Assembly: GCF_963169125.1 (NCBI RefSeq)
Contig: NC_084798.1
Span: 195,605,481-195,669,480, forward strand
Reading direction: 5' to 3'
DNA: 64,000 nt
Origin: Humulus lupulus
Taxonomy: Eukaryota > Streptophyta > Magnoliopsida > Rosales > Cannabaceae
The translations under genes and the position numbers were made by a program. This document shows, piece by piece, positions 11,799-22,771 of this stretch. The notes beneath the pieces were generated by a model. That model searched no databases, was not told the origin of the DNA, and worked only from the letters and a program-made list of their open reading frames with translations. Within the stretch, counting starts at the first letter, position 1, and each line of letters opens with the position of its first letter.

Positions 11799-11970
11799 GG
11801 GGCTTATAGTTGTTATATAGCAAACCCTAACACTTTTATGTTTTGGGGCTTATAGTTGTTATATAGCAAACCCCAACACTTTTATGTTTTTGGGGCTTAT
11901 AGTTGTTTAACTAGCAAACCTCATTGTAGTTTGAGGCTTATAGTTGCTTAGTTAGCAAACCCCAATAGTT
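11799..11970 (+). repeat. ~46-bp tandem array in family B LTR leader
   Basis: Four units beginning GGGGCTTATAGTTG at 11799, 11845, 11892 and (as GAGGCTTA) 11933, each ending near GCAAACCCC. The other family B LTRs have three 41-42 bp units in the same position (47951-48075; 55559-55680). Confidence 0.85.
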
Positions 11971-12481
11971 ACCATGTACATGGGTTAGAATTATGATATA
12001 TGTGTTATTGTATATGATATATGTGTTCATAGTTTATATGTATGATTATGTTTCATGCTTGTAGTAGATTTTTCTTGTTGGGCATTAGGCTCATTCCTTT
12101 ATGTTTTATATGTGCAGGAAAATAGTTTTGGCGGTGTGAAGATTCTTGGAGGCTTGGGAATGTATATTGAGGGAGAATAGATACGGTGGACTGCGTGAAC
12201 GATTCGAGGATGAAGTTGTTTTCTAGTCATTTAAAATTATGCTTTATATGTATTTTTCGCACTTTGTTTTGTAACGAATTTTAAGATTTAAGTTATGTTC
12301 TATTTTATTTTCAAACAATGGGATCCCATACCCCAATCACATTTTTACATATTTAACCTTTGCTTTACAGTTTATAATAAAGTTATGGTTATTTCATATG
12401 TATGTTTTCTTAAGATTAGTGTCTGTGTATAGTAGTTATTAATGGTCCAAAGTCTAGAATAAGTTGGGTCGTTACATACCT

Positions 12482-12775
12482 AGCTGCCACGGCTGGGGCT
12501 GTTTTGAGGGACACGTTGTAAATGTTCGATTTTATCGCTTAGGTCAACTGTACCCACATCTTTGGATTGTAAATGTATTTCAAAACAGTATTTTGGGATC
12601 CCAGTGTATCACTTTTTTTATAATTTTAATGAATGTCCAACCCTTTATACTTAATTTTCATTAAACAGTCTTTATTTTGATTTAATCACACTTTTCATTC
12701 TAATACCTCGATTAGCAAGCTAATGGCACATTTTAAAATCACACGGTAATGGATCTAGGGTAGTAGGGCGTTACA
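12482..12775 (+). mobile_element. Family A LTR fragment, right part
   Basis: Continues the LTR interrupted at 8200: 'tagctgccacggctggggc' parallels 'tcagctgccacggttggggg' at 34791. 'GGGATCCCA' and 'attagcaagc' follow, and it ends TAGGGCGTTACA. The next bases (GTATG) may be its target duplication, but the left partner was lost at the 7440 junction. Confidence 0.85.
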
Positions 12776-13860
12776 GTATGTAAGCAACATCATCTATCTC
12801 CAAAATATGTCCAGTTGGCAGCTGAAGTCTGGCAGCTCCAAAAAAATCCACTTTGACTTTAGTACCATCTCCCATGTACACATGCTTCTCCAAACTAGTT
12901 GGATTCCTTCTTCTTGTCAGTGCCTGCAAAGAATTGGTAACATGAATTTTAGCACCAATATCTAACCACCAAGAATTTGAAGGAGCATCAATCACATTTG
13001 ATTATAACCAAACCATCACAACTTTGTTACCTTTCATCACTAAGGCTCTCTTCAACTTAAAGCAAGTGTCTTTCTTGTGCCCCCATCTTATGACAATAGT
13101 TGCATTTCCTAGTGAAACGCTCAGTTTTGGGTGCATTAGAAGATCCGGCAGTCTTTCCATCATAACTGGACTTCTTGAAGTGTGACTTTCAATAAGGCTT
13201 TTTATAGAAGTTCTTATTCTTCTTCTGATTGGGATTTTCCTTAGGATTTTCGTTAGGGGTATCCTTGGAAGTCACCATGGAAATTTGAATTTCCCTTCCT
13301 AGCTTTTATATCATCTTCCTCTTTAGAGAGAATGGTAGTCATCTCATACAGTCCAAGGAATTTTCTGAGCGTTGTAACTAGATCGAATTGAGTCAAATGA
13401 CATGCCACCAGATAATTATCTCCTAAATCAAGGCCAAGCCCTTTCAACTTCACATGGAAAGACACCACCTGACTTATATGGTTTCTTATGCCACTAACCC
13501 CATCATAAACAGTATCCTAGATCTTACCCAGGTAGTGCTCCCACTCAGACTTGGGAAACTCCACATACTTTTCAGCAATGACCTTGAGGAGTTCCTTAGC
13601 ATTCTCAGTTTCAGGAATACTATCACGAATAGCATCATCCATGTGATACAAGATCACCAACTTACATGTTTCATTTGAACTGTTCCATTCCTTAAAGGAA
13701 GTTTTCAGTTCAGTTGGTTTAGCAAGAGCATCTTCCTTCAATGTTGTGTCAATCTTCATAATTGACAAATTCATCATCAGAGATCGAACCCACTCCTTAT
13801 GATTAATCTCATTAAGCATCAGTATAGCAGAGAGTCTATGATTGCTCAAAACTGAAGGAA
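12776..13860 (-). pseudogene. Ty1/copia gag and protease remnant (element C1)
   Basis: Minus-strand fragments in order: Gag N-terminus (13517-13849, RLSAILMLNEINHKEWVRSL), Gag middle (13253-13468, GLGLDLGDNYLVACHL), a damaged zinc knuckle near 13070-13110, then protease (12776-12995) with WWLDIGAKIHVTNS in place of the usual DTGA/DSGA. The active-site Asp remains; the flanking Ser/Thr is Ile. Frameshifts separate the parts. Everything downstream (integrase, RT, RNase H) is missing beyond the LTR junction at 12775. Confidence 0.85.
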
Positions 13861-15092
13861 CACATGAATAACAATTATCAATTTACATTGATCAACATAA
13901 TCATGTTGTTTGTACTTCAACTCCAACTTGAATGATCCATAAATAACAAAATGATCATTATATGCTAAATTTCTAAAAGTAAAAAATAGAACATTTTACA
14001 AGTAAGGACAATTTATCAATACATTACAATCAAATACACCAATCTATTATCGACAGGATAAAAATAATTGTGTGATTTATAATGCTGAATAAATTTTCTT
14101 CACCATTCTAAGCAAACTACCAAATAATAGAATTATTCATATGAATCTTATAATTTATTTATTTTATTTAACGAAATGTGGGAATATATCAATATCAATC
14201 AAGATATTCATAATTGACATGTTAAATCTTACCAGATGGGAGAATTTAAGAACTCAATTATATTAATTAGAAAAATATTCATTATATATATATCCCAAAA
14301 ATTTAAAATATAATAAAATCAAATTTAATTGATAATAATTACTTACAAAGTTTCCACAATAAAAATAATCATGAAAGATTATTTTAAACAAAACACACAA
14401 AAAAAAAAAAAATAAATCATACAAAATGAAAAAAAAAACTTAATAATTAAACAAATAAATTAACATATGTAGATAAAATTAAGTTGATTACATGTAGTAG
14501 AATTAATTTTAGAGCAAACAAAAATAGGCCCAAAACCAGCCCCAAAAAAATGGCCAGGAAATTAATTCACGTTTTTTTCTTCTGTAAATGACATGTCATT
14601 TTTCTCAGCCCCCAGCTTGTTCTTTACCCGTTTTATAGCTGGGTTGGGTCGTGTGATCCGGTTCGTGACCTAGAGGAAAAATTGTCATTCCGACCACGTC
14701 TTGAAGCAAAAAAAAAAAAAAAAAAAAAACAGAAATGATCCCTGGATCATTGTCAAGAGATTCATGAGATTTATTTGGAGCAAAATGCTCTCTAAAACAT
14801 GAACTAAAAAACTCAAATATGAAGCTCACTTAACCAACTCAAAATAAAAAATGGAGGCTCTTAAACATGAAAATTTTGAGGAAAATAGTACAAATGAGTT
14901 TCTAATCACCATTATTATATCATGCAAGCTTCATTTTGTTTTATAAAACCCCAAATCCAAATTTCACAAAAAAAGTTCTCTAAAAAAGAAAACAAATTCC
15001 GAAAGGGAAGAGAAAGAAAAAAAATTGACAAGAAAAAAAATTAGAAATGGAAACATATATATAATTTAGGCAACCTAAAAACTAAAAACAAT
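13861..15092 (-). other. C1 leader, AT-rich, non-coding
   Basis: Lies between the copia gag start and its primer site, longer than a usual copia leader. It holds A-rich runs (14398-14413; 14708-14729, a run of 22 A) and no recognisable coding region. Part of it may be another insertion that I could not delimit. Confidence 0.5.
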
Positions 15093-15105
15093 GACTCTGG
15101 TACCA
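15093..15105 (-). other. C1 primer binding site
   Basis: Minus strand TGGTACCAGAGTC resembles the initiator tRNA-Met site TGGTATCAGAGC. It lies next to the presumed LTR, as expected for a leftward-transcribed copia element. Confidence 0.6.
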
Positions 15106-15683
15106 ATAGATAAAATTAGATGAGCAAACAATAAATCATTAAGAGAATTCAACATAAAACAACCTCATCAAAACAACATGCATTTAGTTTTCTAGGTATA
15201 CCAAAAATTTAGAAATGAGTTAGTAAATACACACCTCTACCATGGTTGCTTAGAGCTTGAGCAAATGTCATCTTAACCCTATAAATAACCAAGAACAATA
15301 ATTAGAAGATGAATGTGAGATAGTCTATTTTGGAGCATCACACTACTGCACTCAATAAAATTTCATCTCAATACACTCATTGTATTTCAGAACTCCAACC
15401 ATAACCCTGAAATCTATCGTGTATATCATATATATACCAAATATAGAAAATAAATTAATATTGTTATTGGGCCTTAAGTGTTGGATCAAAAGAGTGTATG
15501 TAAACTCAATAGGTTGGTCACATAGTTTTGTAGTGTGTATCCAAGGAGACCACCTATATATTTAGAAAAATAGCACCATCCCATTATGATCTCCAATAAT
15601 ACCATTATCATGCTTAAACATGTATGCTTGTGTTAACAATGAAGTGATGTATTTATATCAGTTCACATAATTTCTTTCCAACA
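15106..15683 (-). mobile_element. 5' LTR of copia element C1
   Basis: On the minus strand the sequence starts TGTTGGAAAG at 15683, a common copia LTR opening, and runs about 578 bp to the primer site. It includes 'gatataaatacatc' near 15645-15660 as a TATA-like box. The inner boundary lacks a clear CA and is approximate. No second LTR is present. Confidence 0.6.
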
Positions 15684-15738
15684 TATAGGCTATTATGTCA
15701 ATTTGTACAATTTTTTGGGGCTTTTATTATAAGTATTT

Positions 15739-16090
15739 GGGAAATTCACAAAAATACTTAAGATTTAAACAAAAATACTTAAAATATAGATTCTTGAAAA
15801 AATTACAAAATTACGGAGGAACATAATCATAAATACAGAGCCCTTTTTTTGTAAACAAAGTTTACAAATTTGTAACAATACAATTTTTTTATCCCCAAAG
15901 TTTACAAATTTGTAACTAAATTCACAAGTTTGTAACTATATGTTACAATTTTGTAAACAACATTTATAGAATAAATAAAAAATTGTAACAGATGATTACA
16001 AAATTGTTCAAATCGTTCTCCGTATTTTTGTAATTTTTGTAAAATTACGTATTTTTTTTTTAAATTTATAGTGTTATGTGTAATTTTTCC
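15739..16090. mobile_element. MULE-type MITE (9-bp TSD TAAGTATTT)
   Basis: 352 bp with imperfect terminal inverted repeats GGGAAATTCACAAAAATAC and, inverted at the right end, GGAAAAATTACACATAACAC. TAAGTATTT flanks it on both sides (15730-15738, 16091-16099). Nine-base duplications are typical of Mutator-like elements. Inside are several TTTACAAATTTGTAAC-type repeats (15863-15960). No coding capacity. Confidence 0.75.
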
Positions 16091-16137
16091 TAAGTATTTT
16101 AGTCATTTGAAAAAAAATATAAGTGCTTTTAGAAAAG

Positions 16138-17463
16138 AGGAAATTACACAAAATATCAAATTATTGTTTGAACTTTGAAAAATATGGCATTTTTTAAAGT
16201 TTTTTATGGCATATTTTTTTGTTTACATTTTTATGGGGAGTTTTTTCCCATATATCTGTAATATTTTATTGGTATACCATATTTTATTTATACAATTTTA
16301 TTAGCTAGTTTTAATATACTTTATTTTTATAATTTTAATTTATTTGTATTATTTTTTATCATTCATATTTTATAAAATAGTTTTTTAGATTATTCTTTGA
16401 ATAAAAAGCAGAGACCTTCATCACCATGTTTTTTATTCCCATTTATTCTTCTTTTCTTTCATTGTTTGCTTTCTTCAATCAATATTTTATCCGTAGTAAC
16501 CAGTTACCACTATCAAAACAATTTTGATTCTTTTGGTAGTAATAATATGTCACTATTAATTTTTTTTAGTGATGTGTGGTAACTAGTTACAACTATAAAA
16601 ATTAATTTTATTTTGTAAGTGGTGTTGCACTAACTAGTTACAACTATAAAAATAATTTTAATTTTTTTAGTAATGTACCATTATCAAAATACCAATTGAA
16701 TTGTAATTGGCTCTTTAGTGATATTTGAAAGAAGAAAAAAACTGATATGGAAAAAATAAACTAAATTGATCATGAAGGTAAGATGTTATAGCTAGGTCTG
16801 GAAAAAAAAAACATAATCTATTGCGATGGTAACTGGTTACTTAGGCATACCTAGAAAAAATATAAGATCCAAACAAAAAGTATAAATTGATCATAATCGT
16901 AACTAGTTACAATTAGGTTTGAAAAAAAAAATCAGATCTAAAAAAAAAAAACCCGTCGTTATGGTACATTGTTACTTAGTCAGGTGTGAAAAACAAAATC
17001 AGATCTAAACAAAATATTCTAAATTAATTGTTATTGTAACTAGTTACAACTAGATTTATATTAAATCATATATGAATCAAAAAAATCAGACGCCATGGTA
17101 CCTGGTTACTTAAACAGATTTGAAAACAAAAAACAAAAAAATCAAATATGAAGTGCAAAATCATATTTGAAATGGAAAAATTAGATGTGAAAAAAGAAGA
17201 ACAACAAAAAGAAGAAGAATAAAACTAGATTTGAAGAGAAAAAAAGAAGAAGAAGAATCAGAGGGGCGAAGGTGCGTCGCCTTTGGGGCCAGGGGCAGAG
17301 GGTCATCGCTGACGGAGGGTTGCGATGAGGAAACCGAATGGGAGAGGAGAAGAAATGAGAAAAGAGAAAGAGATATGGTGAAGGAGGGAGGAGAGAGTAA
17401 CATAGAGTTTTATGTAATTAGGTTTATGGTAATCTATTTTTTATATTTTGTGGAATTACCATA
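16138..17463. repeat. AT-rich block with palindrome array and inverted ends; possible MITE
   Basis: GGAAATTACACAAAATATCAAA at the left is mirrored at the right by GGTAATTCCACAAAATATAAAA (about 19 of 22 bases), but I see no matching duplication. Between them eight copies of a GTAACNNGTTAC-like palindrome occur. A short purine-rich open stretch at 17231-17420 does not resemble a known protein. It could be an old non-autonomous DNA element related to the neighbour at 15739-16090. Confidence 0.45.
16497..17115. repeat. Array of GTAAC-NN-GTTAC palindromes
   Basis: Copies near 16497 (GTAACCAGTTAC), 16579 (GTAACTAGTTAC), 16631 (CTAACTAGTTAC), 16829 (GTAACTGGTTAC), 16908 (GTAACTAGTTAC), 16962 (GTACATTGTTAC), 17036 (GTAACTAGTTAC) and 17097 (GTACCTGGTTAC). 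Spacing is irregular (about 50-200 bp). Start positions are accurate to a few bases. Confidence 0.7.
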
Positions 17464-17682
17464 TATTTTTTTTTTTTAACTTCTCTTTTAACAAAATAGT
17501 TTATAAACCTTATAATGTAGCAATTAAGTTCCTATATATATCCACCCCATTTTTAGGTTATTTTAAAATAAAAATTAAAATGACCACTTATACATATTTT
17601 TAGTCAATTATTTTTATATAATGACAAAAATATTCTCACTTAAATTGTATTGATATAATTTTTTTATAAATTTAATTTATAA

Positions 17683-17822
17683 GGGTAATGATGCATGCAT
17701 ACATAAATGGAGTAATGTGTGGTAAATTATTTCAACTAATCAATGTATTTAAGATGGACTCCACTAAATAAAATTGATTTACCATATAAGTGTAATATTT
17801 GTGTGTGCGAGTATCATTACTC
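17683..17822. mobile_element. Short MITE (9-bp TSD AATTTATAA)
   Basis: 140 bp running from GGGTAATGATGCATGC to GAGTATCATTACTC, an imperfect terminal inverted repeat (GGGTAATGAT / GAGTAATGAT). AATTTATAA is repeated exactly at 17674-17682 and 17823-17831. The 9-bp duplication suggests a Mutator-like source. No coding capacity. Confidence 0.75.
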
Positions 17823-17831
17823 AATTTATAA

Positions 17832-18110
17832 AATTGATTAACAAAATTTAATCAATTAAAATCTATAAATAAATAAAATCCAAACAAACAAATTATATAG
17901 TTTTTATTTGTTTTAGTTTTAAATTTTAAGCTCTATTAATTCTTTGAAGTGATAAATACAAGTGTTGTGGTCTTGTGGAGGTATACTAAACAATATTTAA
18001 CAATTTAATTAGAAGGAAAACAACTGGTCACACTTTTTTTTTAGTTTCCAAAACATACTCTTTGCTTAGCTATTTAACATGCTTTTAACTTATTTTAATA
18101 ACCAGGCGTG
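17832..18110. other. AT-rich spacer, nothing recognised
   Basis: Low-complexity AT-rich DNA without a convincing gene, repeat terminus or element boundary. Confidence 0.5.
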
Positions 18111-18760
18111 CATAACTATGATGAAGCACGATTCCTATACTACCCTCCACTAATCACTTACAAATGGCAGAGACCAATTATAAAACCCTAAGGGCAAATA
18201 CGGAAATATAAAGCAAAAACTTAAGTCATATAAAATGACCTCAAAAGTTCAGCCGCCGTTGATGCAGAGAGAAGCTGATTAAGTTGCAAGAATGAGGTTT
18301 TGCTCTCAGAGAGAAAGAAAGATCAATGCCGGGTCGGGTCAGATCGTCTTTACCCAAAAATGGCTGCCCCATCTGCTTGATTCTCTCTCTCTGAACGTTT
18401 GTAGAACCCATGATTTCTCATAAATGCTCTTCTTTCTCGCCAATAATAATGATAATAATAATAATAATAATTTGGGGAAATTTCTCTATTTCTCCTCCTT
18501 GTACCAAACATAGTGTTAATTCGAGGCGGTGATGATACGGTACAGGGAAGAAGGATCCGGTGGTCTGGCGGGTTGACCCGGTTGCTCTGTTGTGGAAAAG
18601 GACGATTCTGCCCATTTCCACGCGGTGGCCTGGCCGTCTGGCTCCGCCATGGATAGCTGCGTGTCCTCTTTCTTTGCCTGACAACAACCGATCTGAGCCT
18701 CCTTCTTTTCTTAATATTTCTTTTAGATTTTTGTTTTTTTTTTTTTTTTTAAAAAAAAAA
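18111..18760. other. Less AT-rich island, possible host promoter/leader relic
   Basis: This stretch stands out by its base composition and lack of similarity to the repeats in the window. It has CCAATTATAAAACCCT (18173-18188, CCAAT and TATA-like), CT/AG-rich tracts as in plant 5' leaders (18298-18325, 18380-18395), and an (AAT)n run at 18449-18471. Neither strand gives a protein I recognise; overlapping open stretches on both strands end in homopolymers. It may be the promoter and leader of a lost or displaced gene, or an uncatalogued element. Confidence 0.35.
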
Positions 18761-19198
18761 GAAATTAATTTCTGCATACTGCAGTGCTGCTGACAATTTA
18801 TTAAAAAACGACAAGTTTAATGAGCAACGAAGAAATACAAACGAAAAGAAAACGACAATAATAAGAACAACAAACGAAACGAAGAGAATGAAGTACAAAA
18901 CTGTCTCAAACAAAAAAGAATAAAATACAAAACGACAACTAATAAAAAAGTGGTAGGGTACTGGATTAAAGTAACCATTAACAAAAGCGACATTGTATGT
19001 AAAAACGACAAGTATTTTTTTATTAAGGAAAAAAGAAGAAGTGTAGACAAGTCAAACTTAATTTATAAGACAGAAAATAGAGTAAGGGTTTTTTTTTTTT
19101 TTTTTTACCAAATGGACACAAAGTATTACAACGGCCACAGGTAATATATCAAAATTTTACACACTAGATATAATAATAAGTATGTTTAAACAATCATA

Positions 19199-19237
<39 letters not shown>

Positions 19238-19333
19238 AAAAATCATATGTATTTTAAATTGGAATCTATTAAAAAGACATAATATGTAAAAATTTGGTAC
19301 TTTTGTGAGCATATATCATTATAGTATTAAAAT
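18761..19333. other. AT-rich spacer with simple repeats
   Basis: Holds poly-T/poly-A runs (18737-18760 just before it; 19087-19106) and a (TA)n tract at about 19200-19231. No gene recognised. It ends in AAAAT (19329-19333), the left target duplication of E4. Confidence 0.6.
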
Positions 19334-19591
19334 TGTTATAAATACTATATATATATATATATATTTATGGATGTCTATAATAATGAAGAATCACTAAAAT
19401 ATCAGCTTTAATTATTGATTGTATTCAGAGTATAGTTACCTGATTTCTTTAAGGCTTATTTATCTGTATAAATAGGGGTCATTCCCCATTGAAATAACAT
19501 ATACAAGAGTTTCACTCTTTCTTTACATCTCTCTATTATTTTGTTTATTTCTTTATACGTTATATTTCAATATTCTTAATAGTTTTATAAC
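19334..19591 (+). repeat. 5' LTR of E4
   Basis: About 258 bp, with a TATA box TGTATAAATAGGGG at 19465-19478. It is followed by 'ctcgttatcagtacgac', probably the primer-binding area, though the tRNA cannot be assigned with confidence. The pair with 28040-28300 is visibly diverged. Confidence 0.9.
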
Positions 19592-20196
19592 TCGTTATCA
19601 GTACGACTCTCTAACTATCATTATTTGTAGGTTCAAATTTTTATCATGAATCTCTAGTCATAATCATTATGATTCAATTTTCAACCACCATCTTGTGTTG
19701 ATAACAAAATTCATTATCAAGTCTCTAGTCGTCATAAGTTTATTGATGTAAAAATATTTTATTGTGAATGTATCTTTATATGATTACCATACTATATATA
19801 TATATATATATTGATCATAAAAAAAAATGCATATGTGAGTTGTTATTTTAATATTGTGATAGTATTAGATGGTTTAATATCTTTTTATGGTAAATATAAT
19901 TATATTCATATGTATATGTTCTTACTATCTCACATATTTAATATTGATTTCTCTATAGTATTTATTTTATAGTTATTTACAAATGATTACATTATAATTT
20001 GTAAAGATCCATGTCTATGGCATATTAAAAATAGATCTTTGAGATAAGATCTTTCATATATCCTAAAGATTATACAAAAATGATATTATTCAATAAAATA
20101 TATAAAAGAAACTTTTTTTTTTTGAAAGAAAGGAAGAGATTTATTCAATCAAACTAAACCAACCAGTACACACTGCAAAAAGCAGCTACCAAACAG

Positions 20197-21528
20197 TTAC
20201 AAGTTGTTTAAAGACAACATTACAATTTTTTCTTTAGCATTCAGCTTTGAATTATCAAGTTGAGCTCTAATTTGGACAATTTTCTTCATTTGGTCACAAA
20301 TAGAACCAACCGAGCTACAAATATTTTCAAAAACGCACCGATTCCTATTACACCAGATCAGATAGATCACTGCAGCAACTGTGACCACATTCAGCTCCTC
20401 AACAAGGCCTTTCAAAGGCTTCGGGTCCATATTTTGCAAATCAGCCAAGCTCTTCAGCCAAACCAACCAACCAAACCAACTCATAATCTCATCTATAACT
20501 TTCCTTTAAAAGGTACAGCAAAAGAAAAGATGAGAGTGTGATTCAACATCAAGCTCACAAACCGGACAAAGAAGGGAGTCTATAGGCATAATCTTCCCAA
20601 TTAAATCTCTAGTCAAGAGATGACAATTTATAGCTTGCCAGAAAATAAATCTGTGCTTCGGGACTGTGCATCTATGCCAAACCATCTTATGGAACTTAAC
20701 TTTTTCATGACTTATAAGAGAGAGATAGAAATTTTTCACCTTGAATCTTCCTGACGAACCAGCCTCCAAAAGAGCTTGTTTATCAATGCAACCTCTAAGC
20801 TTTAACATCTTTTTGAAATACCAACTTGCATCCGGAATTGGAGTTACAAACCAGAAGTCCACATTCTTCATATAGATAGCATTAACCCAACGAACCCACA
20901 AGCTATCTTGTTTAGTTGAAACAGCCCAAATGTACTTAGACATCATTGCAATGTTCCACTTCTTTCCTTCTCGAAAGCCCAAACCACCATGGTCCTTTGG
21001 CAAGCAAACATGCTCCCAAGAACAAAAGTGAAGTTTACTTCTATTCCCATTACAACCCCAAAGAAAATCTCGACACATTTTATCTATAAGCGTAGTGATT
21101 TTCTGAGGAAGAATGAAGATTCCCATCCAATAGTTTCGGATACCCAGCAAAATAGAATGAATGAGTTGACACCGTCCAGCAAAAGACAGGTGCCGAGAAG
21201 ACCAACCATGCAAATTCTTTCGAAACTTGCTAAGAATTCCTTCACAATCCGAAGCTTTCCATTTGGTTGGACGAAGATTGACTCCCAAATACTTCAAGGG
21301 GAAAGATCCTTCGGCAATCTTTGAAAGTCTAAGCATATCATATTTTGTTTCATTTTTGATTCCACCAAAGTAAATTGAAGATTTGGAAGCATTGGCTGAT
21401 AACCCTGTGGCAGCACCAAACTCATCAAAAGCCTCAAGTACAAGCTTCAAAGAGGTACCATTTCCTTTACAAAAAAGGATAAGGTCATCCACAAAACACA
21501 GATTAACAAGGTTGAGAGATTTGCACAT
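20197..21528 (-). pseudogene. LINE ORF2: RT C-terminal half and zf-RVT domain
   Basis: Starts at the catalytic box FVDDLILF (usual plant form FADD), then the conserved RT thumb-side text (GLSANASKSSIYFGG, FPLKYLGV, GRCQLIHSIL). The zf-RVT region follows: VWHRCTVPKHRFIFWQ, CPVCELDVESHSHLFFCC. After a break near 20490 the C-terminal tail continues (AAVIYLIWCNRNRCVFEN) to about 20197. It is offset by one frame from the upstream RT half (21503-22735), so a single frameshift near 21515 separates them. Confidence 0.92.
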
Positions 21529-22735
21529 TGGATGAAAACCCGAAGCCCTTAGAGAGAGAGGCTTGAGAGAGCAACCTAGTGAGATACTCCATCACCAACA
21601 CAAATAATAAAGGAGAGATGGGGTCGCCTTGACGAAGGCCCTTCTCGCCCTTGAACGAGCCATGGACTCTACCATTGAGCATCAACGTGTATGACGTGCC
21701 TCGAAGGCAAACCATGATCCAATTGATAAACTTTGTTGGAAAACAGAGACCATGAAGAATGTCCTCAACAAAATCCCAATCAACCGTATCATAAGCCTTG
21801 CTCAAATCCACTTTTATAAGGCACCTAGCTGAAATATTCTTCCTCGTATAGCCTTTGAGAAAATCCTGAAAGATCAAGATGTTGTGGGCTAGAAGTCTAT
21901 TTTTGATGAAAGCCCCCTGATTATCATGAACCAAGCAAGGCAGCACCTCACTTAATCTGGAGCAAATCATTTTCGAAATACACTTGTACAAAGTGTTGCA
22001 ACAGGCAATAGGCCTATAGTCAATAGCCGTGGAAGGAGAATCAATCTTTGGAATCAAAGAAATCACCGTTTTGTTGAGCTCATTCGGAATTAGCCCCCCT
22101 TTGAAAAAATCTAAGATTGCATCAGCTATTTCATTACCAATCTCAGACCAAAGCCCTTTGAAAAAACCTGCTCCATAGCTATCTGGGCCTGGACTTTTAA
22201 CCGAAGGAATGCTGAACAAAGCATCCCGAACATCTTTCCTCAAGAAAGGTCTTACAAGCTGAAGTTGTTGCTTCAGGTTGAGCCTTTTTCCAAGCTTTAG
22301 ACAATCTCTGTTCAATGTTTTCGTAGCTGAGCTCTTGCTGCCCATGAACTTCCAGAAATGACTTAGAAAGTGGTTAACAACCAGATCATAAGAATCAATT
22401 ATCTGCCCATTCTCCACAAAGGTTGTAATTCTATTTTGATCTTTTCTTTTCTTAAGGCTAGCATGAAAGAATTTAGAGTTTTCATCACCATATTTGAGCC
22501 AGGTGATTTTACTAGTTTGTTGTAAATAACTAGCATACCATTTGTTGACCATTTCAAAGTGCCTTTGAGCCTCTTTTTCAGCCATAATAAGACTCCCATC
22601 AGTAGGATTTGCTGCTGAGTAATTTTGAGCCATAATAAATTGATCTTTAGCAAGTTGAAACTCCATGGGTATGACCCCGAGCTCCCTCCTGTTAAACTTT
22701 TTCAAGCAATGTTTAAGTCTATTCAGCTTGCCCAT
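21503..22735 (-). pseudogene. LINE ORF2: reverse transcriptase N-terminal half
   Basis: 410 open codons. They include NKTVISLIPKID, YRPIACCNTLYKCISK, KVDLSKAYDTVDWDF (first catalytic Asp) and GLRQGDPISPLLFVLVMEYL, diagnostic for plant L1 RT. The protein would prime DNA synthesis at nicked chromosomal DNA. Upstream linker text (WLKYGDENSKFFHASLK) is also typical. It ends at a frameshift before the FVDD box. Confidence 0.93.
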
Positions 22736-22771
22736 AATGACATTCAGCCCTCTACCAATGATAGGCCTAGC

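Larger units (their letters stand above)
8201..12476 (+). mobile_element. Solo LTR, gypsy family B, split by a family A LTR (TSD TACCT)
   Basis: Begins TGTAGAGCCCAAGAAC and ends GGGTCGTTACA. It is flanked by TACCT at 8196-8200 and 12477-12481. Removing the nested LTR (9134-11393) leaves about 2.0 kb, similar to the family B solo LTR at 47470-49391 (1,922 bp). Both ends match the G3 LTR (58819 and 55095 ends), so the family's autonomous partner is G3-like. It holds the dyad array, TATA box and leader repeat array annotated separately. Confidence 0.93.

Noticed and set aside
17161..17479. Overlapping open frames rich in Glu/Arg (plus) and Ser/Leu (minus)
   Set aside because: Purine-rich low-complexity DNA inside a repeat block; no recognisable domain.
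18418..18777. Minus-strand open frame of 119 codons with poly-Lys and poly-Ile ends
   Set aside because: Both ends are translated homopolymer and (AAT)n repeats; the middle matches nothing I know and the other strand is equally open.
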